Positions 18,452 to 26,777 of a stretch of DNA of 64,000 bases are shown piece after piece. Position 1 is the stretch's first letter. Every line of letters begins with the position of its first letter. The stretch comes from Rubripirellula sp. (GTDB lineage: Bacteria; Planctomycetota; Planctomycetia; Pirellulales; Pirellulaceae), in NCBI GenBank assembly GCA_012270385.1, contig JAAXIK010000486.1, positions 52,063 through 116,062 of the forward strand, in the 5' to 3' direction. The notes under the pieces are model-generated. The model saw only the letters and a list, made by a program, of their open reading frames with translations. It did not search any database and was not told the origin of the DNA. Position numbers and translations under genes: made by a program.

Positions 18452-19474
18452 CTAGGGTTTGGGGACGTTTTTACCCAGGTGCTTGTATGCTCTTTCGGTC
18501 GCGATACGTCCTCTCCGTGTTCGGACCATTAATTCGCTGCGAAGCAGAAAAGGCTCTACTTCATCTTCTAGCGTGTCACTGCTCACGTTCATCGTATGCG
18601 CTATGGCTTCCAGTCCAGTTGGTCCGCCGGCAAAGATTCGGATGAGTGTGTCAAGATAATTGCGATCTTGTTTATCTAGCCCTAGCGAATCGATGCCAAT
18701 CATATCCAAAGCTGCTGCGGTAATCTGTTCATCCACGATGCCATTTGTCTTGCTTTGTGCGTAATCTCGAACCCAAAGCAGACGATTATTGGCGAGTCGC
18801 GGTGTGCTGCGACTCCGGTTTGCGATGACCATCGCTGAATCTTTGTCCACTTCGATTTTAAGCTTGACCGAATTCCGGAGGATAATTTCTCTGAGTTCGC
18901 TTTGGGTGTACCAGCCCAAATGTTCACGGATTTGGAATCGATCTCGAAGTGGAGCACTGAGCATTCCTGCTCGCGTGGTAGCACCAATCAGAGTGAAGGG
19001 TTGTATTTCATAGTTAAGTGTTCGAGCATTGACTCCCTCACCCAGAACGATGTCGATCCTAAAATCTTCCATCGCTGTGTATAGGTATTCTTCCACAGAT
19101 TTGGGGACACGATGAATTTCGTCGATGAACAGAACGCTACCTTCAGACAGGTTTGTCAAGTACGGCAGAAGATCTTTGGGAGCCTTGAGTCCCGCACCAT
19201 TTGCCATTTGAACCGTCGTTCCCATTTCCGCAGGAATCACAGTAGCAAATGTGGTTTTGCCAAGCCCCGGGGGTCCATCAAATAAAAGGTGTCCCAGGGG
19301 TTCACCCCTCTGCTGTGCCGCTTCGATTGCAATTCGTAGACGTTCAATCACATCCTGCTGGCCGACCATTTCATCCATGAGTTTAGGACGGAGTGAATGG
19401 TCTTGTTCGGTTGGGATGCTTTCTGTTTGGGCGGTCTCAGGATTCGATTGCTGATAGACTGCTTCTCTGGCCAT
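18452..19474 (-). CDS. ruvB: Holliday junction branch migration helicase RuvB
   Basis: A 340-residue AAA+ motor that, with RuvA, drives Holliday junction branch migration. Walker A is GPPGLGKTT (67-75) and Walker B is LFIDEIHR near 115-122. Sensor and arginine-finger blocks follow (GATTRAGMLSAPLRDRF), then the winged-helix C-terminus (RTRRGRIATERAYKHLG). The first 25 residues are variable. ruvA and ruvC are not in the window. The gene is divergent from bioA. Confidence 0.97.
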   Translation of the reverse strand: MAREAVYQQSNPETAQTESIPTEQDHSLRPKLMDEMVGQQDVIERLRIAIEAAQQRGEPLGHLLFDGPPGLGKTTFATVIPAEMGTTVQMANGAGLKAPKDLLPYLTNLSEGSVLFIDEIHRVPKSVEEYLYTAMEDFRIDIVLGEGVNARTLNYEIQPFTLIGATTRAGMLSAPLRDRFQIREHLGWYTQSELREIILRNSVKLKIEVDKDSAMVIANRSRSTPRLANNRLLWVRDYAQSKTNGIVDEQITAAALDMIGIDSLGLDKQDRNYLDTLIRIFAGGPTGLEAIAHTMNVSSDTLEDEVEPFLLRSELMVRTRRGRIATERAYKHLGKNVPKP

Positions 19475-19784
19475 GGTGACACTTAGTTTCCGTGCAAATC
19501 CGCCTTTCGTTTCGGCGGGCTACTGATTGATTCAACGGACCGCTCAATCAGCAATCCGCAGATATTCATTCTGGCTACCCTTGTCTCTTCATACCACCGA
19601 GATGTCAGAATCTCCGCCAATTCTACCCAAGCATCCATTTGAGGTGATTATCGGTGGTGGAACTCTTGCAACTGCCGAGTTACATGGGAAAATCAGTGAC
19701 TCGTTTTGAAAGCTTAGCTCCGACTGACATCGTACTCGTTTCGTCGGATTCCTGCGAACCGCAATCGTTGTTTTTATTTTTTCT
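19475..19784. other. Intergenic region, divergent ruvB/bioA
   Basis: The 310 bases contain a perfect dyad CTGATTGA (19523-19530) / TCAATCAG (19544-19551) and a CCGCC/GGCGG pair near 19500-19518 closer to ruvB. These could be operators or leader hairpins. No match to the E. coli BirA operator was recognised. No gene is seen. Confidence 0.4.
19523..19551. promoter_or_regulatory. 8-bp dyad in the ruvB/bioA spacer
   Basis: Perfect arms CTGATTGA and TCAATCAG with a 13-base spacer, about 50 bases upstream of ruvB. Possible operator; role unknown. Confidence 0.35.
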
Positions 19785-20195
19785 ATGCAAGATACGCAAT
19801 CAGCAAGATCTGCTCACTGGCACGGTTTTACTCAAATGGCCCATTATGATCCGCTGGTGATCAATCGAGCCGAGGGTGCATGGTTAACCACTGCCGATGG
19901 CAGGCAGTTGCTCGATGGGGTCGCGAGTCTATGGTGTAACGTTCATGGACATGCGAGGCAGGAGATCAATGAGGCGATAAAGGAACAGTTGAGTCGGGTT
20001 GCCCACGTAACAACGCTCGGTATGTCCTGTGACACAACAGAATCTTTGGCGGATGAGTTGGCAAAACGGACACCCGGTGATCTGTCCCATGTCTTTTTCA
20101 GTAGTGATGGGTCATCTGCCGTCGAGGCTGCCATCAAAATGGCATTTCAGTTTTGGCAGCAGAGGGCCCAACCCATGGTTCAGAAAACCACGTAA
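19785..20195 (+). pseudogene. bioA: bioA N-terminal part, ended by in-frame TAA
   Basis: Residues 1-136 match the start of adenosylmethionine-8-amino-7-oxononanoate aminotransferase, the biotin-pathway enzyme. Landmarks are HWHGFTQM (usually WHPFTQM), VINRAEGAWL, DGVASLWCNVHGH and SSDGSSAVEAAIKMAFQFW. The frame stops at TAA 20193, exactly where the family continues into its conserved YHGDT loop. The same frame resumes at 20196 and carries the rest of the enzyme, so this is one interrupted gene. No ribosome binding site is evident before ATG 19785. Confidence 0.85.
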
Positions 20196-21146
20196 CAGGC
20201 CCTCAAGCTTCCTTATAACGGAGACCCAACTGGTGCGGTTTCACTCGGTGGGATCGAGTATTTTCATCAACTTTTTTCTCCGATACTCTTTTCTCCTATT
20301 CGGGGACCCCTGCCCTGCACTTACCGATTGCCTCGGGATGTCGACATTGAGGGAGCTGCTGAGTATTACCTCTCACAAATGGAAGCTCTCTTGATCGAGC
20401 ACCATGAGGAACTGGCAGCAGTTGTTATGGAACCGCTTGTTCAAGGTGCTGCGGGAATGATTACCCACCCAAAAGGATTTCTTCGGGGGGTCAGGGCGTT
20501 ATGCGATCGATATGACGTTCTCTTGGTCTGTGACGAAGTGGCTACAGGATTCGGTCGAACAGGAACCATGTTTGCCTGTGAACAAGAAGATGTAACGCCA
20601 GATATCCTATGCCTCGGAAAAGGATTGACAGGTGGTTATCTTCCAATGGCTGCGACGATAGCGGTCCCCAAAGTATACGAAGCGTTCTTGGCTCCAGTGG
20701 AGAGCTCTAAACAGTTCTTCCACGGACACACCTTTGCGGGTAACCCTCTCGCTGCTGCTGCGGCGTTGGCGTCCCTAGATCTTTTTGATCAAGAACAACC
20801 GGTACTTAGCGTGCCAACGAAGGGGAACTATTTGCGAAATCGCTTCAGAGCTCTAAATGATCATCCTCATGTGGGCTGTGTGCGAGGCCGAGGACTCATG
20901 TTTGGGATTGAGTTGGTGCAGGATTCCGAATCAAAGCAACCGCTCGATCCTGCTCTACTGCTGGGTAGGAAGATTTGTCAGCTGGCCACCGACCGAGGAG
21001 TCTGGATTCGGCCCCTCGGTGATGTGATTGTCCTGATGCCACCACTCTCTATCAATCAATCTGAACTTGCGATTCTAGCTGATGTCGTTATCGAGAGTAT
21101 CGAAGAGGTGGCCTCGGGTCTGGCAAGCAGGAGTTCCTGCGGGTAA
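20196..21146 (+). pseudogene. bioA: bioA C-terminal part, in frame after the TAA
   Basis: Directly after the stop the frame reads QALKLPYNGDPTGAVSLGG, the place of the family loop YHGDT-x-GAVSLGG. His has become Asn and Thr has become Pro. From 20328 the ORF is normal BioA: LLVCDEVATGFGRTG (cofactor Asp), CLGKGLTGGYLPMAA (PLP Lys), HGHTFAGNPLA and RPLGDVIVLMPPLSI. Apart from about a dozen codons round the stop the enzyme is intact. Translation from the GTG, TTG or ATG codons inside would lack the substrate-binding N-terminus, so this piece alone should be inactive. No other biotin gene is in the window. Confidence 0.85.
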
Positions 21147-21297
21147 TCCATGACACGACTGCGGAATGCCGGAATCTTATTTATGTTATGCTACGGCGAT
21201 TCGATCGGTGCACTAGGGCATGGCGCTCTGCGCACTCAGTATTGTTTAGAAATGAAGCAGTAATCTACTTTTCTTATGGGATGTCTTGGGGGACTCG

Positions 21298-21930
21298 ATG
21301 AAACCACCACATGAGGATTCGAGTTCAGCTTCTAGCTCCGAGATTTCAGATGAGGCTACCCCATGGTCTGGAACACCTATTGATACGAATGATCCTGCTC
21401 TAGTCGCAAAGTATGAGTCTTATCTTCGCATGCTTGCAAGGACAAAGATGCGTCAAGCTTATCAGGCTAAAATGGGTGCATCGGATGTAGTTCAGCAAGC
21501 AATGTTACAAGCTGTTCAAGCCTTCGAGCAATTTCGAGGGCAAACGGAAGAGGAATTCATGGCATGGCTGAGACAGATTTTAGCCAGACATCTCTGTCAT
21601 GTTGATCGTGATTTGCATCGTGACAAAAGAGATATAAGACGCGAGCAATCCATGGAGCAGCAGCTGGCTGCTTCCTCAATGCGAATCCGGAATCTTTTGG
21701 CGGGGGATGGTCCTACTCCCAGTCAGAATGTGATGCTTGGTGAGCATGTGATGAGGCTCGCTGAGGCAATAGACCGACTTCCAGAATCTCAGGGGGAAGC
21801 TATCCGCCTGCATTACATCGAGGGCTTGAAATTGAGCGAGGTTGCAGAAAAATTGGATAAGACCGCTGGTTCGATTGCAGGTCTAATGCACAGAGGAATG
21901 AAGACACTGCGAGAACAGTTGGGTCAATGA
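21298..21930 (+). CDS. ECF-type sigma-70 factor, planctomycete subfamily
   Basis: About 210 residues. The sigma-2 region spans about 40-110 (AKYESYLRMLARTKMRQAYQAK, then SDVVQQAMLQAVQAFEQFRG, then FMAWLRQILARHLCHVDRD). The sigma-4 helix-turn-helix is at the C-terminus (LPESQGEAIRLHYIEGLKLSEVAEKLDKTAGSIAGLMHRGMKTLRE). This arrangement is that of the planctomycete-enriched ECF group. I place the start at ATG 21298, with GGGGG just upstream; the TTG at 21286 is the other option. No anti-sigma gene or kinase adjoins it, so it is an orphan whose signal is unknown. Confidence 0.88.
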   Translation: MKPPHEDSSSASSSEISDEATPWSGTPIDTNDPALVAKYESYLRMLARTKMRQAYQAKMGASDVVQQAMLQAVQAFEQFRGQTEEEFMAWLRQILARHLCHVDRDLHRDKRDIRREQSMEQQLAASSMRIRNLLAGDGPTPSQNVMLGEHVMRLAEAIDRLPESQGEAIRLHYIEGLKLSEVAEKLDKTAGSIAGLMHRGMKTLREQLGQ

Positions 21931-22081
21931 ATCAATGGAAGTCCCAAGAGATCGAAAATGAGTTGCGGAGCATACCGCTAGGCGTCACGGTTTGCTGGAC
22001 TGGGATTGAGTTTATGTTTTAACATTCATCGATGAAAGCCAAAACAATCGATGGTTCCTACAAGTCACTTGGAGTAATGGT

Positions 22082-22708
22082 TTGAGTTCTGAAAATAAGG
22101 TAGTTGAAGAACATATCCTGGTCGTTCCGGCTTCGGTTGTTGATGCAATCGGGAAGATTGAAGGCTTTGAGGCTGATGTGGATCGATTTCTGACTCCGAT
22201 TCTTGAAAGCGAGCAGCTCTCCTTTGAGCCTCGAGGGCCGATGGAGTCCGATCCCAGCTATAAACAGCTAATTCCTTATGTCTTGCTTGAGTGGACTGAT
22301 CAGGATGGTACCGTATTTCTCTTCACTTATACTCGCGGTGGAGGTGGAGGCGAGTCACGTCTGCATGCCAAAAGAAGTGTGGGAATTGGTGGTCACATAA
22401 GCAAGGAGGATTCTGCAGAGGGTGCTGATCCCTATCGTATGGGCATGCGACGTGAACTTGAAGAAGAAGTGAATCTTGAGTCAGACTATCGGGAGACGCG
22501 AGAAGGTTTGATTTATGATCCTTCAAATGAAGTGGGGCAGGTGCACCTAGGTATCGTTCATCGTTTTACGTTGAGCGAACCACTTGTTCGTAGCAATGAA
22601 GCCGATCTTGCGGAAGGCGGATTTGTAAGCATCGACGAGCTAATTGAGGACTTGGATCGGTTGGAGACTTGGAGTCAATTAGCAATCAAAGCACTCTATC
22701 AAAGTTGA
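22082..22708 (+). CDS. NUDIX-domain phosphoesterase
   Basis: A 208-residue protein with a NUDIX box near residues 103-132 (GGHISKED, then RRELEEEVNLE). The REL-EEE metal-binding helix is complete, although the Gly that usually follows it is Asn. The N-terminal 75 residues with VLVVP- and LIPYVLLE-type segments match the COG4112 group of predicted phosphoesterases. The start is a TTG with GGAG at good spacing; the nearby ATG 22077 meets a stop after two codons. It could hydrolyse a nucleoside diphosphate derivative, but no substrate can be inferred. The cysteine desulfurase gene follows after about 40 bases. Confidence 0.85.
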   Translation: MSSENKVVEEHILVVPASVVDAIGKIEGFEADVDRFLTPILESEQLSFEPRGPMESDPSYKQLIPYVLLEWTDQDGTVFLFTYTRGGGGGESRLHAKRSVGIGGHISKEDSAEGADPYRMGMRRELEEEVNLESDYRETREGLIYDPSNEVGQVHLGIVHRFTLSEPLVRSNEADLAEGGFVSIDELIEDLDRLETWSQLAIKALYQS

Positions 22709-22745
22709 TTTTTTCGTAGCGGGTTTAACTTTTGGGAAACGGAGA

Positions 22746-23975
22746 TTGTTTCTGTTTTCTCTTCAACCGAAGAAGGCGATAGAATCTCAACAGAATGAGC
22801 GTGCAGTGATCTATCTAGATAATCATGCGACGACACCATGCGACCCGGTGGCGATTGAAAAGATGTTGCCGTGGTTTGGAGAATGTTTTGGTAATCCGCA
22901 CAGTTCACATCATGCCGGTCAGGTTGCATCGGATGCGATTCATCGATCCATTGACATAATTGCCAGCTTGATCAATACCGTTGGTGAAAAAGTAATTGTG
23001 ACCAGCGGTGCGACGGAAAGTAACCAACTAGCGATAAGAGGTGCAGTCACCCATCCCAGACAGAAACGGAAGCACCTGGTTTCAGTCACGTCAGAGCATC
23101 CTGCTGTCTTGGATGTTCTCAAGGATCTTGAGAATGATGGTTTCAAAGTAACGCTTGTTCCAGTTGTACCTCAGGGACGAGCCAACGCAGGCACCGTTGA
23201 CCTTGATTGTTTGGCCTCGGCCATTACGGATGAAACAGCATTGGTATCCGTCATGTGGGCGAATAATGAGACTGGTGCAATTAATCCCATGGCGCAAGTG
23301 TCTGCACTCTGTTCACGGCATGGTTGCTTACTGCACAGTGATGCAACCCAAGCGATCGGAAGGATTCCTGTTGATCTTGAGGCCGTCAAAATTGATCTTC
23401 TGAGTGCTACCGCACATAAGTTCTATGGTCCGAAAGGTACCGGCTTTTTAGTAGTGGGTGCGGGTGATCGCAGGGTTCGGCTTCGCCCACAAATGCTCGG
23501 TGGTGGACAACAAGCCGGGTTGCGAAGCGGAACAATGAATCCAGCAGGAATTGTTGGGATGGCGACAGCTCTGGAGCAATCGATCAATGATTTAAGATCG
23601 GATCCAAAACGCGTCACTAAAATGCGAGATAGTCTCTGGTCTTTGCTATCCAGTGGTTTGCAGGGATTGACACTCAATGGATCAAACTTGGCTGAGGAAG
23701 TACGGCTTGGAGGGAACCTCAATCTACAACTTCCAGAAATAGAGGGCCAAGCTTGGATGTCCTCTTCTCCAGATGTGCTCTTCAGCAGCGGTTCTGCTTG
23801 CAGCGGTCATGAAGCGACAGCTAGTCATGTTCTAACCTCATTGGGTCTCAGTGATGCGGAAGCTCGCCGTAGTGTTAGATTTGGGATTGGTCGATTTAAC
23901 ACTCAAAGCGAGATCGAGTCAGCAGCGGAATACCTTGTTGAGAACTATCTGAAACTTCTGCGTATTCAATCTTAA
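22746..23975 (+). CDS. Cysteine desulfurase, NifS/IscS family
   Basis: A PLP enzyme that takes sulfur from cysteine for Fe-S cluster or thio-modification pathways. Landmarks are IYLDNHATTPCDP at the N-terminus, GATESNQLA, HSDATQAIGRIPVD, and TAHKFYGPKG with the PLP Lys near 224. The active Cys is near residue 350 in SSGSACSGHE. The spacing fits class I (IscS/NifS) enzymes. Its start is uncertain: TTG 22746 has GGAG only one base away, while GTG 22806 would give the common MIYLDNHATTP beginning but lacks a good ribosome binding site. No iscU, iscA or mnmA gene is adjacent, so the sulfur acceptor is unknown. Confidence 0.92.
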   Translation: MFLFSLQPKKAIESQQNERAVIYLDNHATTPCDPVAIEKMLPWFGECFGNPHSSHHAGQVASDAIHRSIDIIASLINTVGEKVIVTSGATESNQLAIRGAVTHPRQKRKHLVSVTSEHPAVLDVLKDLENDGFKVTLVPVVPQGRANAGTVDLDCLASAITDETALVSVMWANNETGAINPMAQVSALCSRHGCLLHSDATQAIGRIPVDLEAVKIDLLSATAHKFYGPKGTGFLVVGAGDRRVRLRPQMLGGGQQAGLRSGTMNPAGIVGMATALEQSINDLRSDPKRVTKMRDSLWSLLSSGLQGLTLNGSNLAEEVRLGGNLNLQLPEIEGQAWMSSSPDVLFSSGSACSGHEATASHVLTSLGLSDAEARRSVRFGIGRFNTQSEIESAAEYLVENYLKLLRIQS

Positions 23976-24074
23976 ATGGTCAGTAAGCAAATCTCATCAA
24001 GTAACAGGTAGTGGTGGCAATCACGGTTTCATTTCATTGGGTTACACTTGGGATCTCTCTTTACTCCCTGAATG

Positions 24075-24111
24075 CGCCCTCGTTACGATTCTTTCTTCGT
24101 TTGTGAGGGCG
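24075..24111. terminator. Hairpin after the cysteine desulfurase gene
   Basis: CGCCCTC (24075-24081) and GAGGGCG (24105-24111) are perfect arms around a T-rich 23-base loop, 100 bases after the stop and about 60 bases before the next start. It could end transcription or fold in the leader of the next gene. Confidence 0.4.
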
Positions 24112-24169
24112 AATTAGGCTCCGTGCAAAGCTTATCTCGTTGTCATTAAAGATTTGGAGGCCTTGAGAA

Positions 24170-25420
24170 ATGAGTGAATGGATCACGCTATTGATAGTGC
24201 TCGTCGTCAATGGTGAGCCTCCAGAACAGAGGTCGACTGTTGGTGATGTGGATTCCTCATATGAATCTTCGGAATCGGATTGGACTGCCTCGACAGATTC
24301 AGCTCTACCTATTCCGGCACCCATCCCAAGCCAAGCCAATAGCCCGATTGAGGGTCCTAGCAGACCTGCCCCAGTCTTAAACCTTCCAGCGGAGCTCAAT
24401 ACAGTTCCAGGAGGTGAGAGTGATTCCCGTGATATCCGTATCGATGCAGGGTCCTACCGGGAAGCTCTTGAGGGTAGATCTACTCCTAGTCGCCCCGATA
24501 ATCAAGCTCTGAGTCGTAGCGAGGGACAGTTGGAAAAAAAAGGCGATCTGCTGGTGCCTCCAAGTTTTCGTGACTCTCCTTTGGATAATCTGCGGACTCG
24601 TCCAGATTCGATGTCGTTAGGAGAACGTGCCCAGCCTGAGGGAACACATGCTCATATTCGAGTAGGTGGGCCCTCAACAGAGCCTATCGATGTTGGCGAA
24701 GGTGATTGGGGTAGTCTTCCAGTTTTCAACAGTCAGTTATCAACAGCCATGCCAAGTCAGCCGTTGGACAATGACGTAATGGAGCAATCGAGAGTTCTTG
24801 ATATGGGATCTGATTCACTCTCTAGCGGCCACGAGAGTCAACGAATCGAAGAGGTAATGAGTAGCGAGAACGATATCACCGAGGATCAGAGTTTGGACGG
24901 ATTTGGCCAGTTTCCCGAGGGTTTGCGTTTGCCTGTGGGGAATATGGCACGCCCTGATTCTGGTACAGAAAATAGGCAGGACGAGCTGAATCCTGAGCCT
25001 GTTGGGCAATCAGCAATGGTGACACAATTTTTTTCAAATCCAAGTTTGGAAGAGAACGAGGGTCAATCGCGCCTCAGTGATGATTCTCAGAGCGATCGGC
25101 AGCTCAATCCAGCCATGGTGATGGATACGATCAATGACACCCCTTTGGATCGCGGTTCAGAAATTAGGCAGAAGCCTTCCTTTGCTCGACTCTCAGGAAA
25201 TCTCGAGAATGTTGTTGGGGGTGATGAATCTCTAGATACTTCGCTGATTGAACGTGACAGAGGTCAATCTGCTAATCCTGCAGATCCGGACCCATTGTTT
25301 AATGGGATTTTACTAATTTCACTCCTCTCGAATATTTATCTGGTTTTGTGGCTCAAACGCTTACGAATCCAGTTTCGCGATCTAGTCGCCGCAAAACGCT
25401 TGCTTGATCAGGCAAGCTAA
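24170..25420 (+). CDS. Unknown low-complexity protein with C-terminal membrane anchor
   Basis: I do not recognise a family. The 416-residue product begins with a short hydrophobic stretch (WITLLIVLVVNG). About 350 residues rich in Ser, Asp, Glu, Pro, Asn and Gln follow with no Cys and no clear domain. It ends with one strong transmembrane segment (GILLISLLSNIYLVLWL) and a basic tail (KRLRIQFRDLVAAKRLL). By the positive-inside rule the tail is cytoplasmic and the long polar part lies outside the inner membrane. Codon use looks like its neighbours. An ATG with GGAGG ten or so bases upstream supports the start. It may be a planctomycete surface or envelope spacer protein; this is a guess. Confidence 0.7.
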   Translation: MSEWITLLIVLVVNGEPPEQRSTVGDVDSSYESSESDWTASTDSALPIPAPIPSQANSPIEGPSRPAPVLNLPAELNTVPGGESDSRDIRIDAGSYREALEGRSTPSRPDNQALSRSEGQLEKKGDLLVPPSFRDSPLDNLRTRPDSMSLGERAQPEGTHAHIRVGGPSTEPIDVGEGDWGSLPVFNSQLSTAMPSQPLDNDVMEQSRVLDMGSDSLSSGHESQRIEEVMSSENDITEDQSLDGFGQFPEGLRLPVGNMARPDSGTENRQDELNPEPVGQSAMVTQFFSNPSLEENEGQSRLSDDSQSDRQLNPAMVMDTINDTPLDRGSEIRQKPSFARLSGNLENVVGGDESLDTSLIERDRGQSANPADPDPLFNGILLISLLSNIYLVLWLKRLRIQFRDLVAAKRLLDQAS

Positions 25421-25994
25421 TTCAGCTTGTTTCAAGTGATCAGAGAGTGACTTTGGACAGGAAGATGGCTCGTAAAGTTAAAGCTTGATCAGCTACTAGA
25501 CGCCAAATAGCTCTATTGAGGTGTGTGGGGAGTTGTGGTTTCTGAGCTGTTTTTCATTTCTTTACCAAAGAGGGAGGCAGTTTTTCTGGTCTCGTCGGAT
25601 ACCCCTCTGGAGTTTCATTACCTGACCCCCAATCACCGCATGTTTTAGTATTAAGCTTCATTTGAAGAACAGCGGCTTACGGTTTGGGCAGTTTTCAGGT
25701 GAATAAAAGCTCTGCTTTACCTCATTGGAGGGGTAATTGCTAAGTATTTTATCAGTTGTTTGCTTGTGTTTTTTAATTGCTAGTTATGATTAAGTTCCCA
25801 TATGGGGGATATGGTATAGGGGTTGAGTTTGTTTCGAAGGCAATGTGGTTGACTGGTTCAACAATAAAAATGTCATTTTGCGTCTGAAACCTAAGCATTA
25901 CCTGCCGTGTCTGACGCTGCTTCGTGAAGAGGCCGGCGATTGAGGGTGGGAACACCCTCAAATACATAGTTGACTAAATAAGGTCGAAAAAATC
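25421..25994. other. Long AT-rich leader before the response regulator
   Basis: 574 bases without a gene, locally richer in A and T than the flanks. A perfect 9-bp hairpin lies at 25940-25961. The only ORF called is a minus-strand one (25773-25967) without domain character. No known riboswitch consensus was recognised. Confidence 0.5.
25940..25961 (+). promoter_or_regulatory. 9-bp hairpin with GGAA loop before the response regulator
   Basis: TTGAGGGTG (25940-25948) pairs perfectly with CACCCTCAA (25953-25961) round GGAA. It ends 33 bases before ATG 25995. There is no T-run, so an mRNA-stability or protein-binding role is more likely than termination. Confidence 0.5.
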
Positions 25995-26642
25995 ATGTCT
26001 GGAGATGTGTTAGCGAAGAGATTATTGGTGGTTGATGATCACGAAATCATCCGGCTTGGATTACGGTTGATGCTGCAAGGTCTCGACCTACAAATCGTAG
26101 GTGAGGCGACCAACGCAACAGAAGCGATTGAAGCTGTACAGAACCTTCAACCGAACGTCGTTCTGATGGATATCCGAATGGAGGGTGGTGATGGTCTGAA
26201 TACGCTGGGGCGAATGAAGCTAGATAATCCTGATCTTCCAATTGTGCTCTATTCTGCTTACGACAATCCCACTTACATAGCGAGGGCAGTCGCTCTAGGA
26301 GCATCGGGGTACGTTTTGAAGTCGGCTCCACGAGAACGGTTGCATGAGGCCCTGCTCACTGCTGCCTCAGGAGAGTCTGCATGGACACGGGAAGAATTGC
26401 GTCGTGTTACCGGTGCCCTTGCAACTCCAAGATTGAGTCAAGATATCGAGGTCCCGTTGACCCAACGCGAGAGCGAAGTATTGCGGCAGATGGCTCTTGG
26501 GCTCACTAATAAGGAAATCGCTAAGATGTTGGGGATTAGTTATGAGACGGTCAAGGAGCACGTCCAACACATCTTACGAAAGATTGGTGTAAGTGATCGA
26601 ACACAGGCAGCTGTCTGGGCGGTTAGGAAAAATCTTGTTTAA
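25995..26642 (+). CDS. NarL/LuxR-type response regulator
   Basis: A 215-residue two-domain regulator. The receiver domain (8-125) has the acidic pair VVDDH at 14-15, the phospho-acceptor Asp near 60 (VVLMDIRM), the Ser switch in YSAYDN and the Lys in VLKSA. A LuxR-type helix-turn-helix at 150-215 reads LTQRESEVLRQMALGLTNKEIAKMLGISYETVKEHV. No histidine kinase adjoins it, so the partner is elsewhere. It ends at the strong bidirectional terminator shared with rpsA. Confidence 0.93.
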   Translation: MSGDVLAKRLLVVDDHEIIRLGLRLMLQGLDLQIVGEATNATEAIEAVQNLQPNVVLMDIRMEGGDGLNTLGRMKLDNPDLPIVLYSAYDNPTYIARAVALGASGYVLKSAPRERLHEALLTAASGESAWTREELRRVTGALATPRLSQDIEVPLTQRESEVLRQMALGLTNKEIAKMLGISYETVKEHVQHILRKIGVSDRTQAAVWAVRKNLV

Positions 26643-26704
26643 GGAGTCTGGCTAATTACACAAATCGTTCCAAGACTTCGATAAATTGATTTTACAGATC
26701 ATTT

Positions 26705-26738
26705 AAAAAGCCCAGCAAGAAAACTTGCTGGGCTTTTT
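26705..26738. terminator. Strong bidirectional terminator
   Basis: AAAAAGCCCAGCAAG (26705-26719) and CTTGCTGGGCTTTTT (26724-26738) form a perfect 15-bp stem with an AAAA loop. T-runs occur on both strands. It separates the convergent response regulator and rpsA. Confidence 0.93.
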
Positions 26739-26777
26739 TGTTCGACCAAAGAACACATGACGTGTTCCTTTTATCGG

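Noticed and set aside
2547-21146. Stop-codon reassignment or readthrough as a genome-wide code
   Set aside because: TGA, TAG and TAA all appear as internal stops and all also end normal genes in this window.
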